Below, piece by piece: positions 1-6,918 of a stretch of 37,191 nt of DNA; position 1 is the first letter of the stretch; each line of letters starts with the position of its first letter. Under the pieces are notes generated by a model, which saw nothing but the letters and a program-made list of their open reading frames with translations, had not been told where the DNA came from and searched no databases. Position numbers and translations under genes: made by a program. The DNA is taken from positions 1-37,191 of the forward strand of contig CAIQWB010000145.1 of NCBI GenBank assembly GCA_903875465.1, read 5' to 3'. The stretch comes from an uncultured Verrucomicrobia subdivision 3 bacterium (GTDB lineage: Bacteria > Verrucomicrobiota > Verrucomicrobiia > Limisphaerales > UBA11358).

Positions 1-23
1 CGCCGCCACCCCAAATATCCCAT

Positions 24-46
24 CTCGTAGGAAACGAGGTAACGAG
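24..46. repeat. Short inverted/direct repeat with CTCGT and ACGAG units
   Basis: CTCGT at 24-28 faces ACGAG at 34-38, giving a 5-bp hairpin with a 5-base loop. ACGAG occurs again at 42-46 as a direct repeat. There is no associated gene. It could be part of a dispersed intergenic repeat, but only one copy is seen in this window. Confidence 0.3.
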
Positions 47-410
47 TTTCTAATATTTCAGTCAGCAGCCATGCCATCCACCCCCAACCAGAACCCCTCA
101 CGCCGCCCGCGCCCTTCCGAAATTCCGACTTGGCACCCCGAGCCTCGCCTGCTTTTACCGGGCCGCACCAGCCCAAGTCTGGGGTTGCTTTGGCGCGATC
201 TTTGGCTTTATGTGTGCGCTGTGAGCACTGGAACCAACCGATTAGCCGGGATACCAAGGGCAGCCAGCGGATCCCCGCCGGTGTTGTTTCAAGAAAAAGT
301 GTCAATAGTTAGGATTGATGACACCGGCATGAATCCGTCCCCGGTCGCCGTGGCCGCCCTCGTAAATCTTCATGAAAACTTGTTGCCAACCTCATCGCAC
401 CCCGGCCTCG

Positions 411-430
411 GAAAAAAGCATGCTTTTTTC
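411..430 (-). terminator. Perfect 20-bp palindrome, candidate terminator of the DUF4238 gene
   Basis: The arms GAAAAAAGCA and TGCTTTTTTC form a perfect palindrome. It lies about 45 bases beyond the stop of the minus-strand DUF4238 gene. Read on either strand it gives an A-stem/T-stem hairpin ending in a run of T, so it could act in both directions. The G+C core is weak, so termination is inferred. Confidence 0.45.
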
Positions 431-475
431 AAAATCCTAAACCCGCTTTTCGGTGGCCGGTGATCTTATTGAGCA

Positions 476-1345
476 TCAAGGCAATAAGCTGACAAAGGAA
501 AAATTATGCTGGGGCGGAATACATTGTTTTACTGTCCGCCATCCTTCATTCGTGACCTCACAGATAGAATTGCGCTTGGTGGTAAATAGTTGACGCAGTT
601 CCACTAGGTCACCTTCAGAAAAGGCCGATGCCACGTAGACTGCTCTTGCGGCATTAGCGAACTGCAAGTGGTTCATTACAATCAAGTCCTGGAAATTTGC
701 GAAATTGTTTGGCACGCTCAAAAAACGGCTATCAAACGCGAAGGCTACATGGTACGGGTCAATTGGCAACAAAATGACCTGTATTGGAGTCCATTCGCCA
801 GTTGGTTCCTCGAAACTGCAAAAAACCGCCGGATTATCCGAAGTTGCAAACTGCGAAGCGGCCGGAGCTGAGATTATTTCTAGCCGCCAATAGGTATCTA
901 TATGCAGAAGTATTTCAGGATTCGTAATTCGTTGACCCTGTTTTTCGAGGAGCAAAACCTCGAAAAACATGGAAAGCCGGTCGTGGTATGCTGAGATTCC
1001 TTCGCGGCCTGTTTTGTTTTTATGGATTCCATTCCGAAGAGCGAAATCCACCATGAGCAGAATGAAGCCTGTTCGGTATTCTGCTGGAATTTTGCCTTCT
1101 TTACGCACTGTGTCCGCCCGTTCGCAGTAGAGAATTTCTTTCCTGCGAAAGGAGTCTTCGACCTCCTTGGCTCTAGTTTTGGAATAATAATAATTCTCGA
1201 AACATTGGCTTTCAACGGACACCCTTCCCATTTTTTCCCCGTCAAAGCTCCAGAAACGTGAATCCCTGGTGCAGCTTTTCTGGTCATCCGAAAAATACCT
1301 TAAATACGCTGCTGGCAAAAAATGCTGTTTTCTGTAAAGCGCCAT
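476..1345 (-). CDS. DUF4238 domain-containing protein
   Basis: A 289-residue protein of the DUF4238 family (function unknown). The family signs are the N-terminal YRKQHFLPAAYLRYF segment, the mid-protein FENYYY region, ATSDNPAVF, LPIDPYHVAFAF, and a C-terminal Asn/Ala-rich helix (VMNHLQFANAARAVY). I chose the ATG at 1345, which starts directly before the conserved HFLP motif. An open extension to 1429 exists but adds residues unlike the family. No Shine-Dalgarno is visible. The gene stands alone in non-coding DNA, and its codons are visibly more A/T-rich than those of its neighbours, which suggests recent acquisition. Family members often occur as single accessory genes. No function is claimed. 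Confidence 0.8.
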   Translation of the reverse strand: MALYRKQHFLPAAYLRYFSDDQKSCTRDSRFWSFDGEKMGRVSVESQCFENYYYSKTRAKEVEDSFRRKEILYCERADTVRKEGKIPAEYRTGFILLMVDFALRNGIHKNKTGREGISAYHDRLSMFFEVLLLEKQGQRITNPEILLHIDTYWRLEIISAPAASQFATSDNPAVFCSFEEPTGEWTPIQVILLPIDPYHVAFAFDSRFLSVPNNFANFQDLIVMNHLQFANAARAVYVASAFSEGDLVELRQLFTTKRNSICEVTNEGWRTVKQCIPPQHNFSFVSLLP

Positions 1346-1632
1346 CGTTAAAAGATTGTATGGTGCAGGACAGCCGACAACAATGGTTTTTGATTTTGTC
1401 GAATGACCAAGTTGATTTGGCATTGCCACCCAGTGGCTAAAATCGTGTGATTGTCCGAGCCTATCCAGTTTCGGTCCTCACTATTGAAACTATTAAAGGG
1501 AACCGCATGAAGAATTAGTATAACTACCAGGGAACACCCACATTTTCGCCGTGGCGGCGGGTAATCTTGGATTGGAAAGGAGGGCAACCCATAGTTTGGT
1601 TCTTTTTGGTGGTTTCATGAGCCTTCGTTTCT

Positions 1633-1643
1633 GGCACCCTAGG
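1633..1643. repeat. GGCACCCTAGG repeat, copy 1
   Basis: This 11-base sequence is shared exactly with 2046-2056 and lies in non-coding DNA. It is followed by GAGGTGCTGG, so GCACC and GGTGC face each other across the CCTAGG core. Confidence 0.35.
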
Positions 1644-2026
1644 CGAGGTGCTGGCGGGTGCGGGGCACTGGCCAGCGCGAGCCAGCCGGATGGGATTTGA
1701 GGCGTTCAAACGGATCGGTTTTGTTCGGAAATAATGGGTTAGGCATTTTTTTCTGTTCGTAGGCATGGCCGGAGTGGCGTCGCACGGTTTTTGGCGATTT
1801 GACCGCATGGGCATCGAATTTTGTCGCCGAATCGCCATGCTGGTGACTCCGCGCGGAGGTTCTGAAATTTCCACCGGACCCTGCGTGTACCCCGCCACCG
1901 CGTCCGCCACCAAATAAGCTGCCCGGCAAGGTTAACCCCAAAATTGTTTTAATTCGTGCTAATCCGAGTCATTAGCGAATTAAATTAAAAAAGCAAGCGA
2001 AGCGGTTCTTTATATGGTCCTCTTTA

Positions 2027-2056
2027 GCCGGCTTGCCTTCAGGCCGGCACCCTAGG
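2027..2056. repeat. REP-like inverted repeat plus GGCACCCTAGG copy 2
   Basis: GCCGGC at 2027-2032 and 2043-2048 can pair around a 10-base loop. It runs directly into GGCACCCTAGG (2046-2056), followed by TGCACC. The whole unit resembles small palindromic repeats of intergenic DNA. It lies about 190 bases beyond the stop of the minus-strand TPR gene and has no T-run, so I do not call it a terminator. Confidence 0.35.
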
Positions 2057-2245
2057 TGCACCAGCTTCCATTTCTGGCAAAATCGCCCCGTCTGCCCCCC
2101 AAAACACCCCCCGCCCGCGCAAAAACCTTTCAAAAACGGCCCATTTCATAATCATTCACGCTATTTAATGATTTTGCCTTCGGCCGGGCAAAAACCCTGG
2201 CCGCTGGGTGCAAACCAGCCGTCCCCTGGCGACCCAAGCCTCCCC

Positions 2246-3046
2246 TCACTCCGCGCGCCGGCTGGATTTAACCGGTCGCACCGCCTCCGCGATTTTGCCC
2301 TCGGCCGCCGTCCGGCGGGCACTCCAATCCGCCCAATCCCCCTCCCAGGTCACGCCGGTGAAGTTGGTCCGTGCCGCCGGCCAGACGCGCGTCAATTGCA
2401 ACAGCTTCTCCCGGGCGGTGGCGGAGTCATCCCATTGCAGGGCGGACTCACTCAGCACCAGCCAGTTTTCGGGAAAATCCGGGGCGGTATGGGCGGCCCG
2501 GTCCAGCCATTCGCGCGCCTTGCGCTTGCTACCAATGCTGGTGGGCCAGCCCGGCGCCTCGCGGTACAATAGCCCCAGGCTCCGCGCCGGACCGCCGTGA
2601 TCCACCGTGGGGTCCAGGTTCCAGGCGGTCTTAAACTCCGCCTCCATTTCGCGCACCAGCGCGAGGGCCCCCAACAGTTCCGTGCGGGCCAGTTGCCCCA
2701 GGTTCATGCCCAGCCAATAGTGGCCGGGGGCGGACTTGGGCTGTTCTTTGATTAACTTGCGGCAGGCCTCAATCCCCTGCACCGCCAGACTGGCGCGACT
2801 TTCATCGTTCGTCGCAAATTCGGCGAGGTTGTAGCAGGTCCGGGCAAACTGCCAGGCTAGGGGCGCGGCATTAGTGGCGGTTTGCCACTGCGCCAGCGCC
2901 TGCTGGTAAGCCGCCGCCGCCCGGCGGGCATAAGTGCCCTGGCCAATGGGTTCGGCCCGGGAGATTTGCGGCAGCAAAAGCCCCAGGCAAAGCAGAATCA
3001 GTCCGGCCCGGCCGCCCCGGCATTGCGCGGATTTACTGGCCATCAT
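2246..3046 (-). CDS. Exported TPR-like repeat protein
   Basis: A 266-residue protein with an N-terminal hydrophobic signal segment (about residues 14-31, GLILLCLGLLLP then a cleavage-like SRAEP). The rest is almost entirely helical with TPR-like periodicity: AAAAYQQALAQWQ near the start, and an FPENWLVLSESALQ repeat later. The motif GGPARSLGLLYREAPGWP in the middle resembles TPR proteins of the TRAP-transporter T-component type seen in other bacteria. It is probably secreted to the periplasm and binds a partner protein, but no partner is visible. It is divergent from the lipoprotein/hpnH-like cluster, with overlapping promoter-like sequences between them. The start could equally be the second Met (3043). 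Confidence 0.7.
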   Translation of the reverse strand: MMASKSAQCRGGRAGLILLCLGLLLPQISRAEPIGQGTYARRAAAAYQQALAQWQTATNAAPLAWQFARTCYNLAEFATNDESRASLAVQGIEACRKLIKEQPKSAPGHYWLGMNLGQLARTELLGALALVREMEAEFKTAWNLDPTVDHGGPARSLGLLYREAPGWPTSIGSKRKAREWLDRAAHTAPDFPENWLVLSESALQWDDSATAREKLLQLTRVWPAARTNFTGVTWEGDWADWSARRTAAEGKIAEAVRPVKSSRRAE

Positions 3047-3071
3047 GCGAACGGGTCATTGGAATAATTGA

Positions 3072-3099
3072 TTGCCATTATGGGAGACTTGTTTATATT
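3072..3099 (+). promoter_or_regulatory. Candidate sigma70 promoter of the lipoprotein/hpnH-like cluster
   Basis: TTGCCA (3072-3077), a 16-base spacer and TATATT (3094-3099); TATTAT at 3096-3101 is an alternative -10. The predicted transcript start falls at about 3106, on the GTG start codon of the next gene, so that mRNA may be leaderless. This is from sequence only. Confidence 0.4.
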
Positions 3100-3105
3100 A
3101 TCCAA
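3077..3105 (-). promoter_or_regulatory. Candidate promoter of the TPR gene, overlapping the divergent one
   Basis: On the minus strand TTGGAT (3105-3100), a 17-base spacer and CATAAT (3082-3077). It overlaps the plus-strand promoter candidate almost completely, so the two divergent units would compete for polymerase. Confidence 0.3.
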
Positions 3106-3312
3106 GTGCGAATACTTGCAAAAATTCTGGCACTGGCGCTGGTGGTTGGTTGCGCGGTGGTTGGGGCCGGTTGTTCCGGCGTCAACACGGGCACAAGCGT
3201 ATCCCCGGCATCCTTCCTGTTGCCGGGAATCATGCGGGTTGATCCGGCTCCGGCCGGCGGTCGCCTGCTGGTCTCGCCCGAACCGGTGGTCGTAGTCGCC
3301 CAAGTCCGATAA
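3106..3312 (+). CDS. Small lipoprotein upstream of the hpnH-like gene
   Basis: A 68-residue protein with a GTG start. Residues 1-23 form a lipoprotein signal peptide: Arg and Lys near the start, a hydrophobic core ILALALVVGCAVV, then the lipobox GAGC with Cys23 as the lipid-attached residue. The mature part is about 45 residues and contains SVSPASFLLPG, then a Pro/Val-rich end. I do not know its function. It ends five bases before the HpnH-like start, so the two are almost certainly co-transcribed, and it may be a membrane-associated helper of that pathway. There is no Shine-Dalgarno; the start codon sits just after a -10 box. Confidence 0.65.
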   Translation: MRILAKILALALVVGCAVVGAGCSGVNTGTSVSPASFLLPGIMRVDPAPAGGRLLVSPEPVVVVAQVR

Positions 3313-3317
3313 TAAAT

Positions 3318-4754
3318 ATGCGTTTCCCACTCGCGCTGACGGTTAAAATCGCCAGCCACATTGTAAAACATAAAGTCCGCAAGACGCCCAAGTTCGCGAT
3401 GGTCTTGCAACTCGAACCCCTGCATACCTGCAATCTGACGTGCACCGGTTGCGGTCGTATTCGTGAATATTCCACGAATCTCAAGGACATGGTGCCCCTC
3501 GAGAAATGTCTCGCGGTGGCCAGCGAATGCGACGCCCCCATGGTCTCCATTTGCGGTGGCGAACCCCTCATTTACCCCAAAATCGAAGAGCTCGTCGCCG
3601 GTCTGCGCGAACAGGGCCGCGTGATTTATATCTGCACCAACGGCGTGTTCATGCGCAAAAAAATGCGCGATTACCTCGCCGCCATTTACACGCCCGCTGA
3701 GGAACCGAAATTGCTCCGCCTGCTCGCGGACAAGCTCATCACCGAGAAGGAGGCGGAAGCCATTCGCAACGCCAACGAGGCGGCCCGCTCCAAAGTGGTG
3801 ATCCGCCCCACGAAGTGGATGTACTGGAATGTGCACGTGGACGGTCTGGAATTTACCCATGATTTGATCGTGGAACGCGAAGGCGTCTTCAAAGAATGCG
3901 TCGAAGCCATCAAAATGGCCAAGGTCCTGGGCTATCAAGTGGCCACCAACACGACCGTCTACAAGGAAACCGATGTCCAGGAACTCGAGGAAATGTTCAA
4001 GTATTTGAGCTCCCTCGAAGTGGACGGCCACACCATTTCCCCCGGCTACGAATACGACGCCGCCAAGAAGGACATGGTCAAGCGCCTCGGCAAACAACCC
4101 GAGGATTTCTTCCTGACGCGCAAAATGACGCGGCAGAAATTCGCCCGCATTCAGGAATGGGGCGAAAAATTCACCATTTTCGGCACCCCGGTCTACCAGG
4201 AATTCCTCGCCGGCAAACGCGAACTGACCTGCACCGCCTGGGCCATCCCGACCTACAACGTCAAAGGCTGGAAAGCCCCCTGCTACCTCATGACCGATGG
4301 TCATTATGACGGTTATCAGGAGATGTTGACCAAGGTTCAGTGGGACAAATACGGCGTGGTGGACGGCGTGGCCCGTGACCCGCGTTGCGAAAACTGCATG
4401 GTGCACTGTGGCTATGATCCCAGCGGTGCCTTGGGCACCAACTATCAGAGCGGCGATAATTGGAAGAACTTCGCCTATAATTTCGGTTCCAAACCCAAGC
4501 CTTACCCGGCTTCGCAGGAACTGATGAAGATCGCTTTCAACGGCGTGAGCATCGGCAAAGGCCATCTGGCCGAGGCCAAGGCCGCCATCAACTCCCCGCG
4601 TGCCGCCATGAATGGCGCCCAGGCCGCATTCTCGCGCAAGCCGGAAGCCGAGGAGCATCATCATGAAGCCCATGCAGGCGGCTCCTGCGCCACTCCGGAC
4701 ACCTCCGAACGGGATGCCCTGCTGGCCAAAATCAAGGAAGTAAAGAAGGACTGA
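3318..4754 (+). CDS. hpnH: HpnH-like radical SAM protein (adenosylhopene transferase family)
   Basis: A 478-residue radical SAM protein. Cys38, Cys42 and Cys45 in CNLTCTGC bind the 4Fe-4S cluster, GGEP (80-83) contacts SAM, and VHVDG (172-176) continues the barrel. The C-terminal part with TCTAWAIPTYNVKGWKAPCY and CENCMVHCGYDP is the DUF3463 region typical of HpnH. HpnH adds a 5'-deoxyadenosyl radical to diploptene, the first step of the C35 hopanoid side chain. This protein differs by an extra Glu/Lys/Ala-rich stretch at about residues 117-165 and a C-terminal tail of roughly 90 residues with EEHHHEAH (445-452) and a Cys. Canonical HpnH is nearer 340-390 residues. The family is clear; the hopanoid substrate is inferred. 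A hicA-hicB pair and the HpnJ-like gene follow. Confidence 0.8.
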   Translation: MRFPLALTVKIASHIVKHKVRKTPKFAMVLQLEPLHTCNLTCTGCGRIREYSTNLKDMVPLEKCLAVASECDAPMVSICGGEPLIYPKIEELVAGLREQGRVIYICTNGVFMRKKMRDYLAAIYTPAEEPKLLRLLADKLITEKEAEAIRNANEAARSKVVIRPTKWMYWNVHVDGLEFTHDLIVEREGVFKECVEAIKMAKVLGYQVATNTTVYKETDVQELEEMFKYLSSLEVDGHTISPGYEYDAAKKDMVKRLGKQPEDFFLTRKMTRQKFARIQEWGEKFTIFGTPVYQEFLAGKRELTCTAWAIPTYNVKGWKAPCYLMTDGHYDGYQEMLTKVQWDKYGVVDGVARDPRCENCMVHCGYDPSGALGTNYQSGDNWKNFAYNFGSKPKPYPASQELMKIAFNGVSIGKGHLAEAKAAINSPRAAMNGAQAAFSRKPEAEEHHHEAHAGGSCATPDTSERDALLAKIKEVKKD

Positions 4755-4763
4755 TTTATTTGA

Positions 4764-5024
4764 ATGGGCAAGTGGAATAAATTGATCGAGAAGATCCTGC
4801 TCGGCGATTCCGATGCCAACATTGATTTTGATGACCTGTGTCACCTGTTGCGGCGGTTGGGTTTTAGCGAACGAATCAGCGGCAGCCACCACATTTTCAG
4901 CCAGCGTGGGGTTGAGCAAATTATCAACCTCCAGCCGCGGGGTTGAACGGCCAAAAATTACCAAGTTGCGCAAGTTCGCAGCTTGATTTTAAAATACCGG
5001 CTGGGAGATGCCTTGCATGAATGA
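4764..5024 (+). pseudogene. hicA: HicA-type mRNA interferase with an in-frame TGA
   Basis: Residues 1-60 match the small HicA toxin family (dsRBD-like RNase): ANIDFDDLCHLLRRLGF, then ISGSHHIF with the catalytic His (42/43), then INLQPRG. A TGA at 4944-4946 stops translation there. The same frame then continues TAKNYQVAQVRSLILKYRLG, which is the usual C-terminal end of this family, and stops at 5022-5024, overlapping the hicB start by eight bases as in intact pairs. Family members usually have a Ser or Gly at the stop position, so one base change (for example TCA to TGA) explains it. The 60-residue product keeps the histidine but lacks the last beta strand and helix. A sequencing error is the main alternative. 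Confidence 0.7.
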
Positions 5025-5232
5025 ATACAAGTACGAGTTGATTAATTACTGGAGCCAGCCGGACCAGTCATTCCTCGTGGAAGTCCCGGAATTGCCGGGC
5101 TGCTTGGCCGACGGTGCGACCCATGAAGAAGCCATTAAAAATGCCAGCGAAGTCATCCGCCTGTGGATTGAAACAGCCAAACAACTTGGCCGCGAAATCC
5201 CCCAGCCCCGCGGACGTCTGGCCTGTGCCTGA
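5017..5232 (+). CDS. hicB: HicB-type antitoxin
   Basis: A 71-residue protein with the partial RNase H-like fold of HicB antitoxins: YKYELINYWSQPDQSFLVEVPELPGCLADGATHEEAIKNASEVIRLWIETA. The strands before PELPGC and the amphipathic helix after it are typical. There is no C-terminal DNA-binding domain, as in the short HicB subfamily. I chose the ATG at 5017 because GGGAG at 5003-5007 lies nine bases upstream; the ATG at 5008 is too close to it. In intact systems HicB binds and blocks HicA. Here the toxin frame is interrupted, so HicB may be a remnant or a solo regulator. Confidence 0.8.
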   Translation: MNEYKYELINYWSQPDQSFLVEVPELPGCLADGATHEEAIKNASEVIRLWIETAKQLGREIPQPRGRLACA

Positions 5233-5264
5233 ACAACCAAATTTCAACTGATTAAAATTACGTA

Positions 5265-6737
5265 ATGAGCAAAACATTATTCCTTTCCCCTCCCAGTTTC
5301 GACGGCTTTGACGGCGGCGCGGGCGCCCGTTATCAGGCCCGGCGCGAAGTGACCAGCTATTGGTATCCCACCTGGCTGGCCCAGCCCGCCGCCCTGGTTC
5401 CGGACTCCAAATTGCTCGATTGCGCCCCGCATAATATCGGCATGGAGGAAACCCTGCGCATCGCGAAGGATTTCCAGCACGTCATTATCAATACCTCCAC
5501 GCCGTCGTTGAAAAACGATTGCAAGGTGGCCGAGGCCATCAAGGCCCAGAAGCCCGACACCAAGATCGGCTTCGTCGGTGCGCACACCATGGTGCTCCCC
5601 ACAGAAACCCTCAAAGCCTCCCCGGCCATTGATTGGGTCGGCCGCAAGGAATTTGACTTTACCTGCAAGGAAGTCGCCGAGGACCGCGATCTCGCCACCA
5701 TTAACGGCCTGTCCTACAAGGACAAGGACGGCAAGATCAAGCACAACCCCGAGCGCGAAATGATCTCGGACATGGACACCCTGCCCTGGGTGGCCGACGT
5801 CTACAAGCGGGACTTGGAGATTGAGAAGTATTTCATCGGCTACCTGATGCACCCGTACATTTCCATGTACACGGGCCGCGGTTGCCCGGCGCAATGCTCC
5901 TTCTGCCTCTGGCCCCAAACCATCGGCGGCCACAAATACCGCGTCCGTTCCCCCCAAAACGTCGTGGATGAGATGGCTTACATGAAGAAAATCTTCCCGC
6001 AAGTGAAGGAATTTTTCTTTGATGACGACACGTTCACAGCCAACCTGCCCCGTGCCCGCGAAATCGCCAAAAAACTTGGTCCACTCGGCGTGCCCTGGAG
6101 CTGCAACAGCCGCGCCAACCTGGATTACGACACCATTTCCTCCTTCAAGGACAACGGCCTGCGCCTGTTCCTTGTCGGTTACGAAAGTGGCAACGACGAC
6201 ATTTTGTCCCGCATCAAAAAGGGTGTGACCATGGATGAAATGCGCCGCTTCACCAAATCCTGTCATAAGGCCGGCGTGGTGATTCACGGTACTTTCATTC
6301 TGGGCCTGCCGGTGGAAACCGAGCAATCCATTCAGAACACCATCAACTTCGCCAAGGAACTGGACGTGTTCTCCCTGCAAGTCTCCCTGGCCGCGCCCTA
6401 CCCCGGCACGGAACTCTACGAGATGGCCCGCCAAAACGGGTGGTTCAGCAAGAAGGACAAAGGCGACATCCTGCACGGCGACGGCTTCCAACAGAGCGCC
6501 TTGGAATATCCTGGCCTGAACAAGGACAAGATTTTCGAGGAAGTGGACCGTTTTTACCGCACCTATTACCTGCGCCCTAAACCCATCCTGCGCATCATCA
6601 AGACGATGCTCGAGGACAAGGACGTCCTCGTGCGCCGCTGCCGCGAAGGCTATGAGTTCTTCACCAGCCTGAGCCAGCGCAAGCACGATCTCGCCGCCTC
6701 CAAAGCCGCCAGCGCCTCCGCTTTGGCAACCGCTTAA
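5265..6737 (+). CDS. hpnJ: HpnJ-like B12-binding radical SAM protein
   Basis: A 490-residue protein of the B12-binding radical SAM class. The N-terminal segment (LFLSPPSFDGFDGGAGARYQ, then YPTWLAQPAALV) is a strong match to HpnJ, and about residues 1-150 form the cobalamin-binding-like domain. TGRGCPAQCSFC gives the cluster cysteines Cys207, Cys211 and Cys214. GYESGNDDILSRIKKG and ILGLPVETEQ follow as in this class. HpnJ is linked to formation of the cyclitol headgroup of bacteriohopanetetrol from an amino sugar. The usual partners HpnI and HpnK are not in this window. The tail from about residue 475 is Ala/Ser-rich and probably dispensable. It follows hicB by 32 bases, and a strong terminator ends the unit. 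Confidence 0.8.
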   Translation: MSKTLFLSPPSFDGFDGGAGARYQARREVTSYWYPTWLAQPAALVPDSKLLDCAPHNIGMEETLRIAKDFQHVIINTSTPSLKNDCKVAEAIKAQKPDTKIGFVGAHTMVLPTETLKASPAIDWVGRKEFDFTCKEVAEDRDLATINGLSYKDKDGKIKHNPEREMISDMDTLPWVADVYKRDLEIEKYFIGYLMHPYISMYTGRGCPAQCSFCLWPQTIGGHKYRVRSPQNVVDEMAYMKKIFPQVKEFFFDDDTFTANLPRAREIAKKLGPLGVPWSCNSRANLDYDTISSFKDNGLRLFLVGYESGNDDILSRIKKGVTMDEMRRFTKSCHKAGVVIHGTFILGLPVETEQSIQNTINFAKELDVFSLQVSLAAPYPGTELYEMARQNGWFSKKDKGDILHGDGFQQSALEYPGLNKDKIFEEVDRFYRTYYLRPKPILRIIKTMLEDKDVLVRRCREGYEFFTSLSQRKHDLAASKAASASALATA

Positions 6738-6756
6738 GGCCCGGCAATTTCGATTC

Positions 6757-6794
6757 AAAAACCGGCGACCGCGAGGGCGGTCGCCGGTTTTTTT
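6757..6794 (+). terminator. Strong intrinsic terminator after the hpnJ-like gene
   Basis: CCGGCGACCG (6762-6771) pairs perfectly with CGGTCGCCGG (6778-6787) around a 6-base loop. Flanking A and T runs extend the stem, and seven T follow (6788-6794). It lies 20 bases after the stop codon. Confidence 0.9.
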
Positions 6795-6918
6795 CGTTTT
6801 GGCTTTCCCATGGGCCGGAGGGTGGTTCTGCGCGTCGGCGCTGCTGATTGTAATTGCCAAAAAAACTGTGGGCAATTGCCCGTCAACCAGTTAATTTTCC
6901 GTCCGCACCGCCAGCCTT

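Larger units (their letters stand above)
1..475. other. Gene-poor left edge, no convincing gene
   Basis: No reading frame here looks like a real protein. The longest open frame (71-463, plus) is Pro/Arg/Ser-rich, has no recognisable domain and no ribosome binding site, and its end runs through the hairpin at 411-430. A 23-codon minus-strand frame (302-373) is also open but too short to judge. The stretch holds a small repeat near 24-46 and a perfect palindrome at 411-430. Confidence 0.5.
1346..2245. other. 900-base stretch without a supported gene
   Basis: Several minus-strand frames are open (for example 1493-1618, 1524-1913 and 1639-1941), but they overlap one another, are Pro/Arg-rich and match nothing I recognise. 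The 41-codon frame at 1493-1618 has GAAGG four bases before its ATG and is the only one with a plausible start signal. The stretch holds two copies of GGCACCCTAGG (1633-1643 and 2046-2056), a GCCGGC inverted repeat at 2027-2048, and an A/T-rich tract near 1940-2015. It may be a decayed or repeat-derived segment. Confidence 0.45.

Noticed and set aside
71-463. 130-residue open frame at the left edge
   Set aside because: Pro/Arg/Ser-rich, no domain, no start signal, and it runs into the palindrome at 411-430. Likely chance.
3093-4973. 626-residue minus-strand open frame
   Set aside because: Antisense to the clear HpnH-like gene; no recognisable domain.
5277-6875. 532-residue minus-strand open frame
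   Set aside because: Antisense to the HpnJ-like gene and its terminator.
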